From Leptolyngbya sp. SIO1E4 (GTDB lineage Bacteria > Cyanobacteriota > Cyanobacteriia > Phormidesmidales > Phormidesmidaceae), in contig JAAHFU020000005.1 in assembly GCA_010672825.2 (NCBI GenBank), forward strand, positions 186,001-250,000: a stretch of 64,000 bases of DNA, in the 5' to 3' direction. The position numbers were made by a program, and so were the translations under genes. Each line of letters starts with the position of its first letter. Position 1 is the first letter of the stretch. This document shows positions 27,461 through 36,763 of this stretch, one piece after another. The notes below the pieces were generated by a model. The model saw nothing but the letters and a program-made list of their open reading frames with translations, was not told the DNA's origin and did not search any database.

Positions 27461-28351
27461 ATGGGGCAAAAACCAACTCTCGTTCCCCGAAGAATCTGGA
27501 TATTGTGGCTGCAAGGTTTATCGGAAGCCCCCTTCATTGTCAAGAAATGCGTCAGTTCTTGGGTGAAAGAAAATCCAGAGTGGGAGGTCGTTGTTTTAGA
27601 TTCAAGCAATTTGAATCAATACATCTCGCTAGATTTACCCAATCAGAGCCTCAAGCAGCTTTCTTTGAATCACCGGTCTGACTTGATTCGCGTACAGCTG
27701 CTGTCTAAATACGGTGGGATTTGGGCTGATGCTACAGCATTTTGTGTCAAGCCGTTAGACGATTGGATAGACGACTACACTAACTCAGGATTTTTCGCCT
27801 TTTACAAACCGGGTCGAGACAGAATAGTGTCTAGCTGGTTTATTGCTTCTAGCAAAGGCTGCCCCATCGTTACAAAGCTGGGAGAGCAGTTAGCTTTATT
27901 TTGGTCTAAGAATACTTTTAATATTAATGGAAAATTACAGAGAAAATTGAGAAGACCCCTAGAAAAAGCTTTAGGCGTGAGTGTCATTACAACTCGACTC
28001 TGGTTTTCATTCTGGGTCATCAAACTACTTAAAATATACCCCTACTATATTTTTCATTACATGTTTGAAAGGTTGGTTTCAAGCGATCGTGACTGCCAGG
28101 CTATTTGGAATCACACTCCCAAGATTAGCGCTGATGGCCCTCACAAGATCAAAAGACTGGGTCTTTTTTCTCCTATAGATGAAGAAATCAAGCATGATAT
28201 TGATACAAAGCGGATACCTGTGTATAAATTGACATGGAAGTACGATCCAAGCCAGTACTCATCTGCATCAGTGCTCTACTATCTGATTCAAGGTAGAGAC
28301 TGTCACGCATCTCACCTGAGAGAACTGAACCAGGCGCCAGAAGCCCTGTAG
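27461..28351 (+). CDS. Capsular polysaccharide synthesis-type glycosyltransferase
   Basis: 296 aa. It starts with PRRIWILWLQGLSEAPFIVKKCVSSW and WEVVVLDSSNLNQYI, then HRSDLIRVQLLSKYGGIWADAT, the DxD-type nucleotide-sugar site of the GT32-like/Caps_synth family. This family adds sugars in capsule or surface polysaccharide synthesis. It lies about 2 kb beyond the hps cluster and 120 bp before a sulfotransferase, so a surface-glycan role is likely. Low G+C relative to neighbours. Confidence 0.78.
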   Translation: MGQKPTLVPRRIWILWLQGLSEAPFIVKKCVSSWVKENPEWEVVVLDSSNLNQYISLDLPNQSLKQLSLNHRSDLIRVQLLSKYGGIWADATAFCVKPLDDWIDDYTNSGFFAFYKPGRDRIVSSWFIASSKGCPIVTKLGEQLALFWSKNTFNINGKLQRKLRRPLEKALGVSVITTRLWFSFWVIKLLKIYPYYIFHYMFERLVSSDRDCQAIWNHTPKISADGPHKIKRLGLFSPIDEEIKHDIDTKRIPVYKLTWKYDPSQYSSASVLYYLIQGRDCHASHLRELNQAPEAL

Positions 28352-28487
28352 CGTAAACTCTGCCTTCAATACAAGGCACTCATCTATGGGGTTAAAGAGA
28401 GTGGCAGGGCTAATAGTAAATAAGCAGCTAAATCTCAAGTATTAGTAATACACGTTGAATCTCAAGTAAATCTTGCTCCTGAAATCC

Positions 28488-29276
28488 ATGAAAGCTAGTG
28501 ACAATCTTAATGATGTCGTCAATTCGGTCAAATACTCAATCCAAGAAGCGCTTGGATTTTCTGCATACCATGTTTTGCCGAAGCGAAATGTTGTCTGTCT
28601 GGTTTCTTCAATGCGAGCTGGATCAACGCTTTTAAAGGCTCTGATTGGGCAAGCAGAAGATGTTAGCCATCTACCCGAATACGATTTTTCTATTTTGAAT
28701 TCTTTTTCCAAAAATCGGGCCTATTACATATTAGTAAAATCTATCGCCGAGAAACACATCATCCTTAAGAGACCTCGATGGTTCGAGGACGAAGATTATC
28801 CAGCGGCACCTCCGCTGGACTGTCAATTTATTGTCCTATTTAGGGATGCACAAGAAGTTGTCAATTCTTTGATGAAGCGCTGGCCCGACCTGACTAAAGA
28901 GCAAGCGATTGATTATTGGTGTGAAACATATTCTTCTATTCTTGAACGGCTAAAATATTTGCCGCAGAATAAGGTCTGCTATACGAGCTATCAAGACTTA
29001 TTAGAGGATCCGAAGCAAACAACCGCTAGACTCTTCAAGTTTATGGGCTCAAAGCAAACGACGGGAGTTTCGGAATATGCCTTTCCGAACTCTGGCAAGT
29101 GGGAATGGGGTAAAGATGACGGCAGTCAAAACATCTTTACAATGTCAGTTCAAAATTCCAAAAAGGAACGTCGTACTCAACCCGACACTGATAGTTTTGG
29201 AGCACATGCAATCGCTGTTCAAAAACTGAATGAGCAGTATGACAGGCTGATTCAGCAGAGCCGGAATTTGTTCTAG
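28488..29276 (+). CDS. Sulfotransferase-family protein
   Basis: 262 aa from ATG 28488. The PAPS loop is VVCLVSSMRAGSTLLKALIG (Arg43-Thr47), and the 3'-phosphate-binding segment is CQFIVLFRDAQEVVNSLMKRW. Later YTSYQDLLEDPKQTTARLFKFMG is the typical sulfotransferase C-terminal helix pattern. Likely transfers sulfate to a glycan. It follows the glycosyltransferase gene in the same direction and resembles the protein at 17534 in fold but not closely in sequence. Confidence 0.78.
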   Translation: MKASDNLNDVVNSVKYSIQEALGFSAYHVLPKRNVVCLVSSMRAGSTLLKALIGQAEDVSHLPEYDFSILNSFSKNRAYYILVKSIAEKHIILKRPRWFEDEDYPAAPPLDCQFIVLFRDAQEVVNSLMKRWPDLTKEQAIDYWCETYSSILERLKYLPQNKVCYTSYQDLLEDPKQTTARLFKFMGSKQTTGVSEYAFPNSGKWEWGKDDGSQNIFTMSVQNSKKERRTQPDTDSFGAHAIAVQKLNEQYDRLIQQSRNLF

Positions 29277-29440
29277 ACACTCGAGCAACTCTTAGGCTCT
29301 CACAGTCCAAATTTCATCCTTTGAAACTCTAAGCTACCTGCCCATGGCTACAGCTTCTGGCTATGCCTCCCAACGAACTGAGACAAGCACTTTTATCCTT
29401 TTCAGCTTCTAAATACGTTTGGGCTAAAAACTACAAGGCA

Positions 29441-29536
29441 TACAGCCTTGTTCAGTTGAATCTAGGATATCCGGGTCAAGATAGGGTCTAGGGTTTGGAG
29501 GCTAGGGTGTGCTCGATTAGCCTGCATAACGCTATA
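29441..29536 (-). repeat. Dispersed 96-bp TATAGC repeat
   Basis: Reverse-orientation copy, starting TACAGCC and ending GCTATA, exactly 96 bp like the copies at 31185 and 52632. The outer end sits in a palindrome CAAGGCATACAGCCTTG whose arms differ from, but are compensated like, CCAGGCTATAGCCTGG of the 31185 copy. Confidence 0.85.
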
Positions 29537-29614
29537 TTCCGTCAGCAACTTCCGGCTGCACTCCCGGTTGTCACACTTGATAGGATTGTAGGATTGTCAG
29601 AAAATTTAACCCCT

Positions 29615-29863
29615 TTAGAAATAGTCGGGATCGCGCTCTGGTTCTACCATTACAAAGTTGGAAGGATCGAGCAAGTATCGTAACACTTCTGTTTCGAGCC
29701 GGTTAGTCTGGTAAGGCTCAAGGACATCAGCATGACGAAGAGCCGCAATATACCCTTCTAAGTAAAGGCGTAACTCTTCAGTGCGGTATCCTCGATTCCA
29801 GTGATCGACTAGGGAGTCGGTAATGCGTTGATAATACCGAACGGATTTAGCATCCTGAAGCAT
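29615..29863 (-). CDS. Conserved cyanobacterial small protein (DUF6761-like)
   Basis: 82 aa, helical: KSVRYYQRITDSLVDHWNRGYR, LRLYLEGYIAALRHADVLEPYQTNRLE and EVLRYLLDPSNFVM. The wording matches a cyanobacteria-restricted family that I recall as DUF6761. Its function is unknown. Monocistronic. Confidence 0.72.
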   Translation of the reverse strand: MLQDAKSVRYYQRITDSLVDHWNRGYRTEELRLYLEGYIAALRHADVLEPYQTNRLETEVLRYLLDPSNFVMVEPERDPDYF

Positions 29864-30189
29864 AGTAGCTGACTGATCTCACCTAGGATGTAACTTTGAA
29901 AACGCCCCTCTAGCGAAAGACAAAAGCGATCGCCCTGTGAGGTTGCAAAGCACCACATTCCTGTTACTTATACACTTTACCGGTCTTGCACCCAAATGGG
30001 TAGGGCAATCTCCCCCCCAAAGACCGATGTTTCTAAAAGTCACCCTGCAAGCGATCGCATTTCACCAAAATCTTTGATTTAATAGATGCAGCCCATTGGA
30101 CGAGGCAGGAGTAACGGCAGCTACAAAATTCTTAAAAGGGCTTTGCTAATGTTAATCCCATTCTGGTGGATCTTGGGTCAAGGAGATCT
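29864..30189. other. Intergenic region upstream of the response regulator
   Basis: 326 bases between two divergent genes. It contains two HIP1-type sites and the ribosome site AGGAG (30181-30185) for the next gene. No other element recognised. Confidence 0.4.
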
Positions 30190-30954
30190 GTGGGCACAGC
30201 GATTATTCAAGTAGTTGAAAGTAACCCCCATTTGCGATCGCTGTTGAGTTGGCACCTGCAACAGACTGGCTATCGGGTCTATCAGTCCGCTGATGTTACC
30301 CGGGCTCGTGATACTTTTCAGACTCATCAACCAAATTTGGTTATTTTAGACGCCCAATTCCCGGAGGGTAACAGTCTGGAATTTTGCCGATGGATGTTTC
30401 AGCAGGGGCAGACCTATGTGTTGCTGCTCTCTGCCCGCAATACTGAGACAGATATTGTAGCTGGCTTGAAAGCAGGTGCTGATGACTACCTCACCAAGCC
30501 CTTTGGGATGCAGGAGTTTTTAGCACGGGTAGAGGCGCTTACACGCCGCTTAAGTCGGTTGAATGCGCCTGCTTCTCTCACCTATGGCCCCTTAAACATT
30601 GATCTGGTGCAGCGGCGAGTCCGCTACCGGGGCGCTTACATTGACCTGACCCCACAGGAATTTAGTCTGCTCTACGTTTTAACTCAGGCTAGGGGAACCC
30701 CACTCAGCCGTAGTGACCTCCTTCAGCGAGCTTGGCCTGACGAGATTGATAACCCCCGCACAGTAGACACCCACATCCTGTCTCTCCGCAAAAAAATCGA
30801 GGCCGATCCACGCCAGCCCAGCATTATCCAAACCGTGCGTAATGTGGGATACCGGTTCAATGTTGATCGTCTGGTTAACGACATGGCTCTGCAAAATCAG
30901 GGAAATGGAGCACGTTCAATGGCAACGGCATCAACGCTACAAGCACCCCGCTAG
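30190..30954 (+). CDS. OmpR-family response regulator
   Basis: 254 aa from GTG 30190, which AGGAG precedes by 4 bases; a start 8 codons upstream is also open. Receiver domain: phospho-acceptor Asp54 in LVILDAQFP, Ser81 in LLLSARN, Lys103 in YLTKPF. The usual acidic pair before the first helix is reduced to Glu10-Ser11 (VVESNPH). The C-terminal winged helix is complete (LTPQEFSLLYVLT, VDTHILSLRKKIE, VRNVGYRF). A tail of about 30 residues follows. No kinase adjacent, so signal unknown. Confidence 0.87.
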   Translation: MGTAIIQVVESNPHLRSLLSWHLQQTGYRVYQSADVTRARDTFQTHQPNLVILDAQFPEGNSLEFCRWMFQQGQTYVLLLSARNTETDIVAGLKAGADDYLTKPFGMQEFLARVEALTRRLSRLNAPASLTYGPLNIDLVQRRVRYRGAYIDLTPQEFSLLYVLTQARGTPLSRSDLLQRAWPDEIDNPRTVDTHILSLRKKIEADPRQPSIIQTVRNVGYRFNVDRLVNDMALQNQGNGARSMATASTLQAPR

Positions 30955-31108
30955 TTCTTAACCTGTTGAGATATGAAGAAAGTGGATAGGCAAATGGGTA
31001 GATGGCGAGTGGGATGAGGAGCTGGGAAGGAGCTTTGCAGTTTGAGCTTGAAATTGCTTCTGCCACCTGATGTTTACCTTTGCCTACCTGCCGCCTTTCA
31101 CAACAATG

Positions 31109-31169
31109 AACCCGAGCATGCTGGGCTATTGGCATTTGCGATCGCCCTAATCTCCAGCATGCTCGGGTT
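31109..31169. repeat. Perfect 16-bp inverted repeat (hairpin)
   Basis: AACCCGAGCATGCTGG at 31109-31124 and its exact complement at 31154-31169 around a 29-nt loop that holds a HIP1-like site. It is 150 bases past the response regulator gene and 15 bases before a dispersed repeat copy. The short T run after it (GGGTTTACC) makes terminator function uncertain. Confidence 0.7.
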
Positions 31170-31184
31170 TACCTCAGGCAGTCT

Positions 31185-31280
31185 TATAGCGGTATGCAGG
31201 CTAATCAAGCACACCCTAGACCCCAAACCCTAGACCCTGTCTTGACCCAGATGTACTGGACTCAACTGAACCAGGCTATA
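31185..31280 (+). repeat. Dispersed 96-bp TATAGC repeat
   Basis: Full copy: TATAGCGGTATGCAGGCTAA at the left end, a central block with repeated CCCTAGACCC, and CTGAACCAGGCTATA at the right end. Nearly identical to 52632-52727. The right end is the centre of the palindrome CCAGGCTATAGCCTGG. Confidence 0.9.
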
Positions 31281-31292
31281 GCCTGGCAGAAA

Positions 31293-33293
31293 CTAAGTTG
31301 ACAGGTAGGTGTAATGGTTGAGGCTGTGCTCGTAGTGCTGCAGAAGCAGTTGCGCCTCCTCAATGGTGATTGTGCCGTCTTGTAGGGCATATTCGGTGCG
31401 ACGCCGGATATTTTCGATCAGGTCTTCAGAGTCATATTGCACATAGCTCAACACCTCAGTCATGGTGTCTCCTTTCACCACATGCTCGATTTGGTAGCCT
31501 TTGGGCGTCATGTGAATGTGCACTGTGTTGGTATCGCCAAACAAGTTGTGCAGGTTACCCATAATTTCCTGATAGGCTCCGCCCAGGAACAGCCCTAAGT
31601 AATAGGGTTCATCTTGGACGAGGGGGTGGAGCTCTAGTACAGACTTAACATCCCGCAGATCAATAAACTGGTTGATTTTGCCGTCGCTATCACAGGTCAG
31701 GTCCGCCAGGGTGGCTCTGCAGGTAGGTTCTTCGTCTAGTCGATGAATCGGCATGATGGGAAATAGCTGATCGATCGCCCAGGCATCGGGCACAGACTGA
31801 AACACCGAGAGATTAATGTAATAGATAGAGGCGAGGCTCTTCTCCAAATCTTCTAGATCATCGGGAACGTAATCTTCGTTGCGTACCAGGTCTAGAATGC
31901 GGCGGCAGCAAGCCCAATACAGACTTTCAACTTTGGCACGCTCGGTGAGGCTAAGATAGCCAAAGTTAAAGAGGCTGATGGCTTCTTCTTTGAACTGCTC
32001 TGCATCGTGATAGGCCTCTTGGTAATTTTTGAGGTGGATAGAGACATAGGTGTCGTAGAGTTCCCGCAGAAGGGCGTGGTCAGTCTCTGTAGGGGGCTCA
32101 ATATCTGGACTCTCCAAAATATTGCTGGTGCCCAAGACATCAAATACTAAGACCGATTGATGGGAGGCGATCGCCCGCCCGCTTTCACTAACCAGGGTCG
32201 GTACTGGCAAGTTGCGGCTTGCGCAGGCTTCTTTCACCTCGGCGACTACATCATTGGCGTAATTTTGAATGCTGTAGTTTTTGGAAGCATGAAAATTAGT
32301 TTTAGAGCCGTCGTAGTCTACTCCTAACCCACCGCCCACATCCAGATAACCCATCTTTGCGCCCAGGGCTGAGAGTTCCACATAAATCTGGCAGGCTTCT
32401 CGCAGGGCGTCTTTAATGACGCTGATAGAAGAAATTTGAGATCCAATATGGAAATGGAGCAACTGTAGGCAGTCCAGCATGTCTGCTTGTTTCAGGCGTT
32501 CTACCGCCGTGAGGACTTCAGGAATGGTCAGGCCAAATTTGGCGCGATCGCCCGCTGAGCCTCCCCAACGCCCGACTCCTTTGCGGCAGAGCTTGGCGCG
32601 TATCCCCAGGAGCGGGCGAATCTTGAGGTGACGACTGGCGGCAACTACCAGCTCCACCTCTTCCAGCTGCTCTAGCACGATAATTGGGGTATGCCCTAGC
32701 CGTTGGCTCAGCATCGCTGTTTCTAGATATTCGCGATCCTTATAGCCATTGCAAATTAACAGGGCCCCTGGGGTATTTAAGGCGGCGAGGGCAATGAGCA
32801 GTTCTGGCTTGGAGCCAGCTTCTAATCCAAACTGATGGGGTTGTCCAAACCGCACCAGATCTTCAACCAGGTGCCGCTGCTGGTTGCACTTTACGGGGAA
32901 GACCCCCCGGTAAACGCCGTTGTAGTTATAGCGAGCGATCGCACGGGCAAAGCAGGCATTTAAGCGTTCAATGCGGTCTTCTAAAATATCGGAAAAGCGA
33001 ATTAGGATAGGGAGCCCCAGGTTTCGACGTTTGAGCGCATTCACAAGTTCATAGAGGTCGAGGGAGCCCCCGCGATCGCCTTTGGGAGAGACGGTCACAT
33101 GGCCAGCGGCATTAATTGAAAAATACGGATCGCCCCACCCCTGAATGCGATAAAGCTCTTCACTTTTTTCGATAGGCCAATGCCGGTGAGGAGGGGGCGC
33201 TTCATGGTCTGCCTTTACCTGCGATCGCAGTGCTTGGAGCATTCTTTCACTCGATTGCTGAGCTGTTTCCATGGTGCCAATCCCTCTGTTCAC
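31293..33293 (-). CDS. speA: Biosynthetic arginine decarboxylase
   Basis: 666 aa. PLP enzyme that makes agmatine from arginine for polyamine synthesis. N-terminal fold-III barrel with the PLP lysine in GVFPVKCNQQRHLVE, FGLEAGSKPELLIAL, and LHFHIGSQIS; C-terminal beta domain with PYYLGLFLGGAYQEIMGNLHNLFGD. Normal full length. Start ATG 33291-33293 (MNRGIG); the family's conserved part begins about 45 residues in. Confidence 0.95.
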   Translation of the reverse strand: MNRGIGTMETAQQSSERMLQALRSQVKADHEAPPPHRHWPIEKSEELYRIQGWGDPYFSINAAGHVTVSPKGDRGGSLDLYELVNALKRRNLGLPILIRFSDILEDRIERLNACFARAIARYNYNGVYRGVFPVKCNQQRHLVEDLVRFGQPHQFGLEAGSKPELLIALAALNTPGALLICNGYKDREYLETAMLSQRLGHTPIIVLEQLEEVELVVAASRHLKIRPLLGIRAKLCRKGVGRWGGSAGDRAKFGLTIPEVLTAVERLKQADMLDCLQLLHFHIGSQISSISVIKDALREACQIYVELSALGAKMGYLDVGGGLGVDYDGSKTNFHASKNYSIQNYANDVVAEVKEACASRNLPVPTLVSESGRAIASHQSVLVFDVLGTSNILESPDIEPPTETDHALLRELYDTYVSIHLKNYQEAYHDAEQFKEEAISLFNFGYLSLTERAKVESLYWACCRRILDLVRNEDYVPDDLEDLEKSLASIYYINLSVFQSVPDAWAIDQLFPIMPIHRLDEEPTCRATLADLTCDSDGKINQFIDLRDVKSVLELHPLVQDEPYYLGLFLGGAYQEIMGNLHNLFGDTNTVHIHMTPKGYQIEHVVKGDTMTEVLSYVQYDSEDLIENIRRRTEYALQDGTITIEEAQLLLQHYEHSLNHYTYLST

Positions 33294-33713
33294 GATAAAA
33301 ACGGGGCGCCTTTGTCAGGCAACGGTAGACTTATCTATCAATACCCTTTTGCCCTAGGCTCCTTTTTATTTCTGTTCAGGGTAACAGGGTGTAGCGTTGG
33401 TCCTAGCCAAAATTGCACCCAAATCAGCATTTTGCGGCCAAAAGCTGTCTGAGGCAACTTGTTAACTCTCTTGCTTCAACCCTGGATGGCCCCTAAATCC
33501 ACCAATTCTGATACTGCTGGGGAACTTTCGACCCTTGATTGGGCAAATATAGACTCTTTAAAAACAGTTTCTCCCAATTTTGGGGAACAGGAGGGGATCC
33601 TATTTTATTCGTGCAAGCGCTCTATTGACTGAAAAGGCAGTCAGGACAGATTTTGGGATGGCGTTTTTTTGCATAGCCATGAACGGGGACTGGCTCCACA
33701 TGTCTTGACGGGG
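33294..33713. other. Intergenic region upstream of speA
   Basis: 420 bases that should hold the speA promoter, read leftward. TGACTGaaaaggCAGTCA at about 33625-33642 forms a short hairpin. No gene seen. Confidence 0.4.
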
Positions 33714-34670
33714 CTAGCGCTTTTTCTTCTTTTTGCTCTTTTTACCAGATGTTTGAGGGCCACCGAAGCCTTTTCGAGGGTCTTGGTTGACCTGGGATTG
33801 CTGGGATGTCAGCATGTCACCAAATTCAGGAGGCTTGCTAGAGGGAAACATTCTAGGATCAAGGGGGAGCCCTCGGGAAAACGCATCCGGTTTTCTCATG
33901 CGCTCAAGGGTTGCTAAGGTTGCCCGCATCTCGGCTAGAGCAGGCGGCATTCGAGGGGTGAGTTCTGCTTCGGTGAAGTCAGCCTTTGTCTTGAGCCCCA
34001 AGTCAATTTGCAGCTGTGCCCACGTGCCCGAATAAAACTCATCCACCCGTTCAGCTTGATAGGCAGCTTCAATAATTGCCAGGGATTCCGTGGCAGCATT
34101 GAGCTTCAGTAACGCCGCAATTAAGCTCGCATTCACCGAGTCATGATTTTGTTCATATCCTTTCAGCACATCATTGATCAGCGTGATGCTGCGATCGCGG
34201 GCTTCTGGGAACGTCTCTGCGATTCGCTGCAAGCTCTCAACCAGAGTGATTGAAGTAACGTCGTTTGAGGCTTCTGTTTTGATAGCAGCCCCCAGCGATT
34301 CGATGATAGGCGGGCCAATCAGCATCAGCACGTCGGGAAATTCTTCCCAGGCCCAGTCCAGGTCATGGCTCTTGAGAAAACCGATGGCCGCGTCTAAAAA
34401 CTCCATCGCTTGTAATTGCCCCAAGGCTCGCCAGGCGTGAATCGGCCCCCATACGGCTAACTCTGGGTCAAGTTCTGCATCCAGTTCTGGAGACCCTTCA
34501 TCTGGATTGAGCGTTAGCAGCAGTTCATCCTGCATGAGAGCGAGGAGGTCTGGAATGTGCGCCTCCGTGAAACCAAATTCGCCAATGTAATTGGGCCACT
34601 CTTCTGGATCAACCGGTTGACAATTGGTGTAGCTAAGCAGCTGGGAAACCGGGGATTGATAGGTTTGCAT
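33714..34670 (-). CDS. Conserved helical protein with lysine-rich tail
   Basis: 318 aa from ATG 34670 (MQTYQSPVSQLLSY). The sequence is acidic and helical, with HEAT-like stretches (VWGPIHAWRALGQLQAMEFLDAAIGFL; DVLMLIGPPIIESLGAAI), resembling DUF1186-type proteins. The last ten residues are nearly all Lys. A longer start at 34748 would overlap the preceding hydrolase gene. It follows that hydrolase on the same strand by 29 bases, so co-transcription is likely. Function unknown. Confidence 0.68.
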   Translation of the reverse strand: MQTYQSPVSQLLSYTNCQPVDPEEWPNYIGEFGFTEAHIPDLLALMQDELLLTLNPDEGSPELDAELDPELAVWGPIHAWRALGQLQAMEFLDAAIGFLKSHDLDWAWEEFPDVLMLIGPPIIESLGAAIKTEASNDVTSITLVESLQRIAETFPEARDRSITLINDVLKGYEQNHDSVNASLIAALLKLNAATESLAIIEAAYQAERVDEFYSGTWAQLQIDLGLKTKADFTEAELTPRMPPALAEMRATLATLERMRKPDAFSRGLPLDPRMFPSSKPPEFGDMLTSQQSQVNQDPRKGFGGPQTSGKKSKKKKKR

Positions 34671-34699
34671 GATCAGGGCCTGTGTAATTGGGGACAAGG

Positions 34700-35755
34700 C
34701 TAGCCGGTCTGATCTATCCACTCTAAAACACGATTCCAGGCCCACCAAGGGTCAGAGTCACCGGCGATCGCCTGTCCTTTCCGGCTACTGATATACCCCA
34801 CATGCCCTCCCTGAGGGGTCAGTCTTAAATCTATGGCAGTGTTATCAGCACAGGCGGCTTGTAGGTCAGGCACCAGTTCGGGGGCAAAAAGCGGATCATC
34901 AGCAGCGTAAAGAATCAGCGTTGACTTGCTCAGATGGGGCAAAAAAGGCAAGGGGCTGCTGGCCGTGTAATAGGCTTCAACGGAGGTAAACCCGAGACGA
35001 TTAATGACCAATTCATGGTCGAAGCCCCAAATACTGTCCGCCCGCTCGATAGCAGCGGGGTCAAACTCGCCAGGGTGAGTGTGGTGGAGTCTCCACGCGA
35101 GGCGATTGAGTTCGCGGGCAATTGCCTTTTCAAGGTAGCGTCCGAGGGGATGGGCGATTAAGTAACGTAGCGATCGAATTGAATCAACGCTGGGGCAAAT
35201 GACTGCACCCCCTTGAATCTCCTCTGTCGCAATATTCGCAATCCCTTCTACTGCCTGAGCAGTTTTAATACCCCACAGCGCCAATTGCCCCCCCAGCGAA
35301 TATCCCGTAAACCAAAAGGGAGCCGGGCACCCTAACGGTTTGGATTGAGCGGCTATCTGCACAAAGTCGACCCCCTCATACAGACCATCGGAGGTTAGCG
35401 TGGGCGACAACTCCGCCGTTTTGCCATGGGCGCGCCAATCAAACAGCACAACCGCATAGCCCCTGGCAAAGGCTTTTCTGCCCAGAATGCGCAAAAACCA
35501 CTGATTGTCTAAATTCCCTGTAATGCCGTAAGTTCCGACAATCGTTCCTTTGGGGCGAGGCGGAATGGCCACAATGCCATAGAGGGGGACACCGTGGGCA
35601 CCGGAGAAAACATGACTTTGATAAGGAGGAGCTGGCTCAGGGGTATATCGCTGCCAATGCTGGCTAGCGATTTTGGCCACGTATAGGGTCATCAGCAGAC
35701 CCGATTGCAGATACCAGGGCGGCAAAAATGCTGTCATCACAGGGTAGGTACACAA
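34700..35755 (-). CDS. Alpha/beta-fold hydrolase (YheT/EMB8-like)
   Basis: 351 aa. Hydrolase core: GTYGITGNLDNQWFLRILG, FDWRAHGKT, nucleophile elbow WFTGYSLGGQLALWG (Ser), and a late LTPQGGHVGYIS with the catalytic His. It resembles the YheT-type esterases of unknown substrate. An alternative start at the second Met (35737) fits. Forms a probable two-gene unit with the gene downstream at 33714-34670. Confidence 0.82.
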   Translation of the reverse strand: MCTYPVMTAFLPPWYLQSGLLMTLYVAKIASQHWQRYTPEPAPPYQSHVFSGAHGVPLYGIVAIPPRPKGTIVGTYGITGNLDNQWFLRILGRKAFARGYAVVLFDWRAHGKTAELSPTLTSDGLYEGVDFVQIAAQSKPLGCPAPFWFTGYSLGGQLALWGIKTAQAVEGIANIATEEIQGGAVICPSVDSIRSLRYLIAHPLGRYLEKAIARELNRLAWRLHHTHPGEFDPAAIERADSIWGFDHELVINRLGFTSVEAYYTASSPLPFLPHLSKSTLILYAADDPLFAPELVPDLQAACADNTAIDLRLTPQGGHVGYISSRKGQAIAGDSDPWWAWNRVLEWIDQTG

Positions 35756-35815
35756 AGGCCAAGATTTTCTTAGGGTCGCACATTGTGCCTACTGTCGGGA
35801 TCCTGAAGGGCCTAA

Positions 35816-36076
35816 CTACGCTTCCTCAGAGTCAGACTCTGCAATGATGCCCAGTGCTGTCCGGCTGTCTTCGAGTTGCCGCCACAGGTGTTTGAGCTGC
35901 TGCCACGCTTCTACTGGGGTAATTTTGCCCCCGGTTTCGAGACTACAAATTGTATTCACCCGCAGCGAAAATTCTTGCAGGTTAGCATTAAAGGCAAGAT
36001 TTTGAGGGGTAAAGCGCCCGTAGTAACGACTGCGGGGCGCAAGAAACTCATTATTATGGGGATCTTGAATTGTCAT
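35816..36076 (-). CDS. Conserved cyanobacterial small protein (DUF7219-like)
   Basis: 86 aa. FLAPRSRYYGRFTPQNLAFNANLQEFSLRVNTICSLETGGKITPVEAWQQLKHLW is a conserved pattern that I recall from a cyanobacterial family of unknown function (DUF7219). Mostly helical, acidic tail. Monocistronic and divergent from the next gene. Confidence 0.72.
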   Translation of the reverse strand: MTIQDPHNNEFLAPRSRYYGRFTPQNLAFNANLQEFSLRVNTICSLETGGKITPVEAWQQLKHLWRQLEDSRTALGIIAESDSEEA

Positions 36077-36205
36077 GGTGCACCTGTATTAACTGCTGTC
36101 AGCCTTAAGAGGACAACAAGCATCTGAGTGAATTTCCATTAAAGCAAATACTTCTTAACCTTGCCTTAACCTAGCCTTTAATGACGGATTTGAATCCTAT
36201 TGACA

Positions 36206-36643
36206 ATGAAACTTATGAACAGACCCCTCAGCATTACGCTCGTGGCGATCGCTCAGCTAATCGTCAGTAGTCTTTCTCTGGTGTCTGGCATCTTCCTGAT
36301 GCTGCTTGTAACTGGGGTTCTGCAGGTTTTCTCGCAGGATCTGACAGGTTTATCGCTTTATCTCAAAGGGCTAGTAGCGCTAGGATTTGCCATCAGTTTA
36401 TGGGGGCTAATTGCGACCTACGGTCTGTGGACCCTAAAACGTTGGGGATGGATAGGATCTCTTCTATTTCAAGGGCTGTGCATCGCCAATAACGGTCTGG
36501 CCCTGTTAGCGGGTCAACCCCTTTCAGCGGGCGTCTATTTTTCCGCCGCGCTGGGTACGAGTCTAATTGCGGCTTTATGCCTGCCCAGCGTCCGAGCGGT
36601 GTTTCTGCTGAACGGCACTGAGTCGGATATGGCGGCTTCCTGA
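36206..36643 (+). CDS. Membrane protein of unknown function
   Basis: About 145 aa. Four hydrophobic segments: ITLVAIAQLIVSSLSLVSGIFLMLL, LKGLVALGFAISLWGLIATYGLW, WIGSLLFQGLCIANNGLALLAG and AALGTSLIAALCLPSV. The start is either ATG 36206 or ATG 36215. No family recognised with certainty. Confidence 0.7.
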   Translation: MKLMNRPLSITLVAIAQLIVSSLSLVSGIFLMLLVTGVLQVFSQDLTGLSLYLKGLVALGFAISLWGLIATYGLWTLKRWGWIGSLLFQGLCIANNGLALLAGQPLSAGVYFSAALGTSLIAALCLPSVRAVFLLNGTESDMAAS

Positions 36644-36763
36644 AGTGTCTTTGGGATAGGGATGGCGGCAGTCATGGTGGGGGCGCTCGCCTCGTCTCTC
36701 ATCTCCTATTCAGCTTTCTACGATTCCCTAGAATAGGACAGTTCCCCTTAACGCTTCCTTGCC

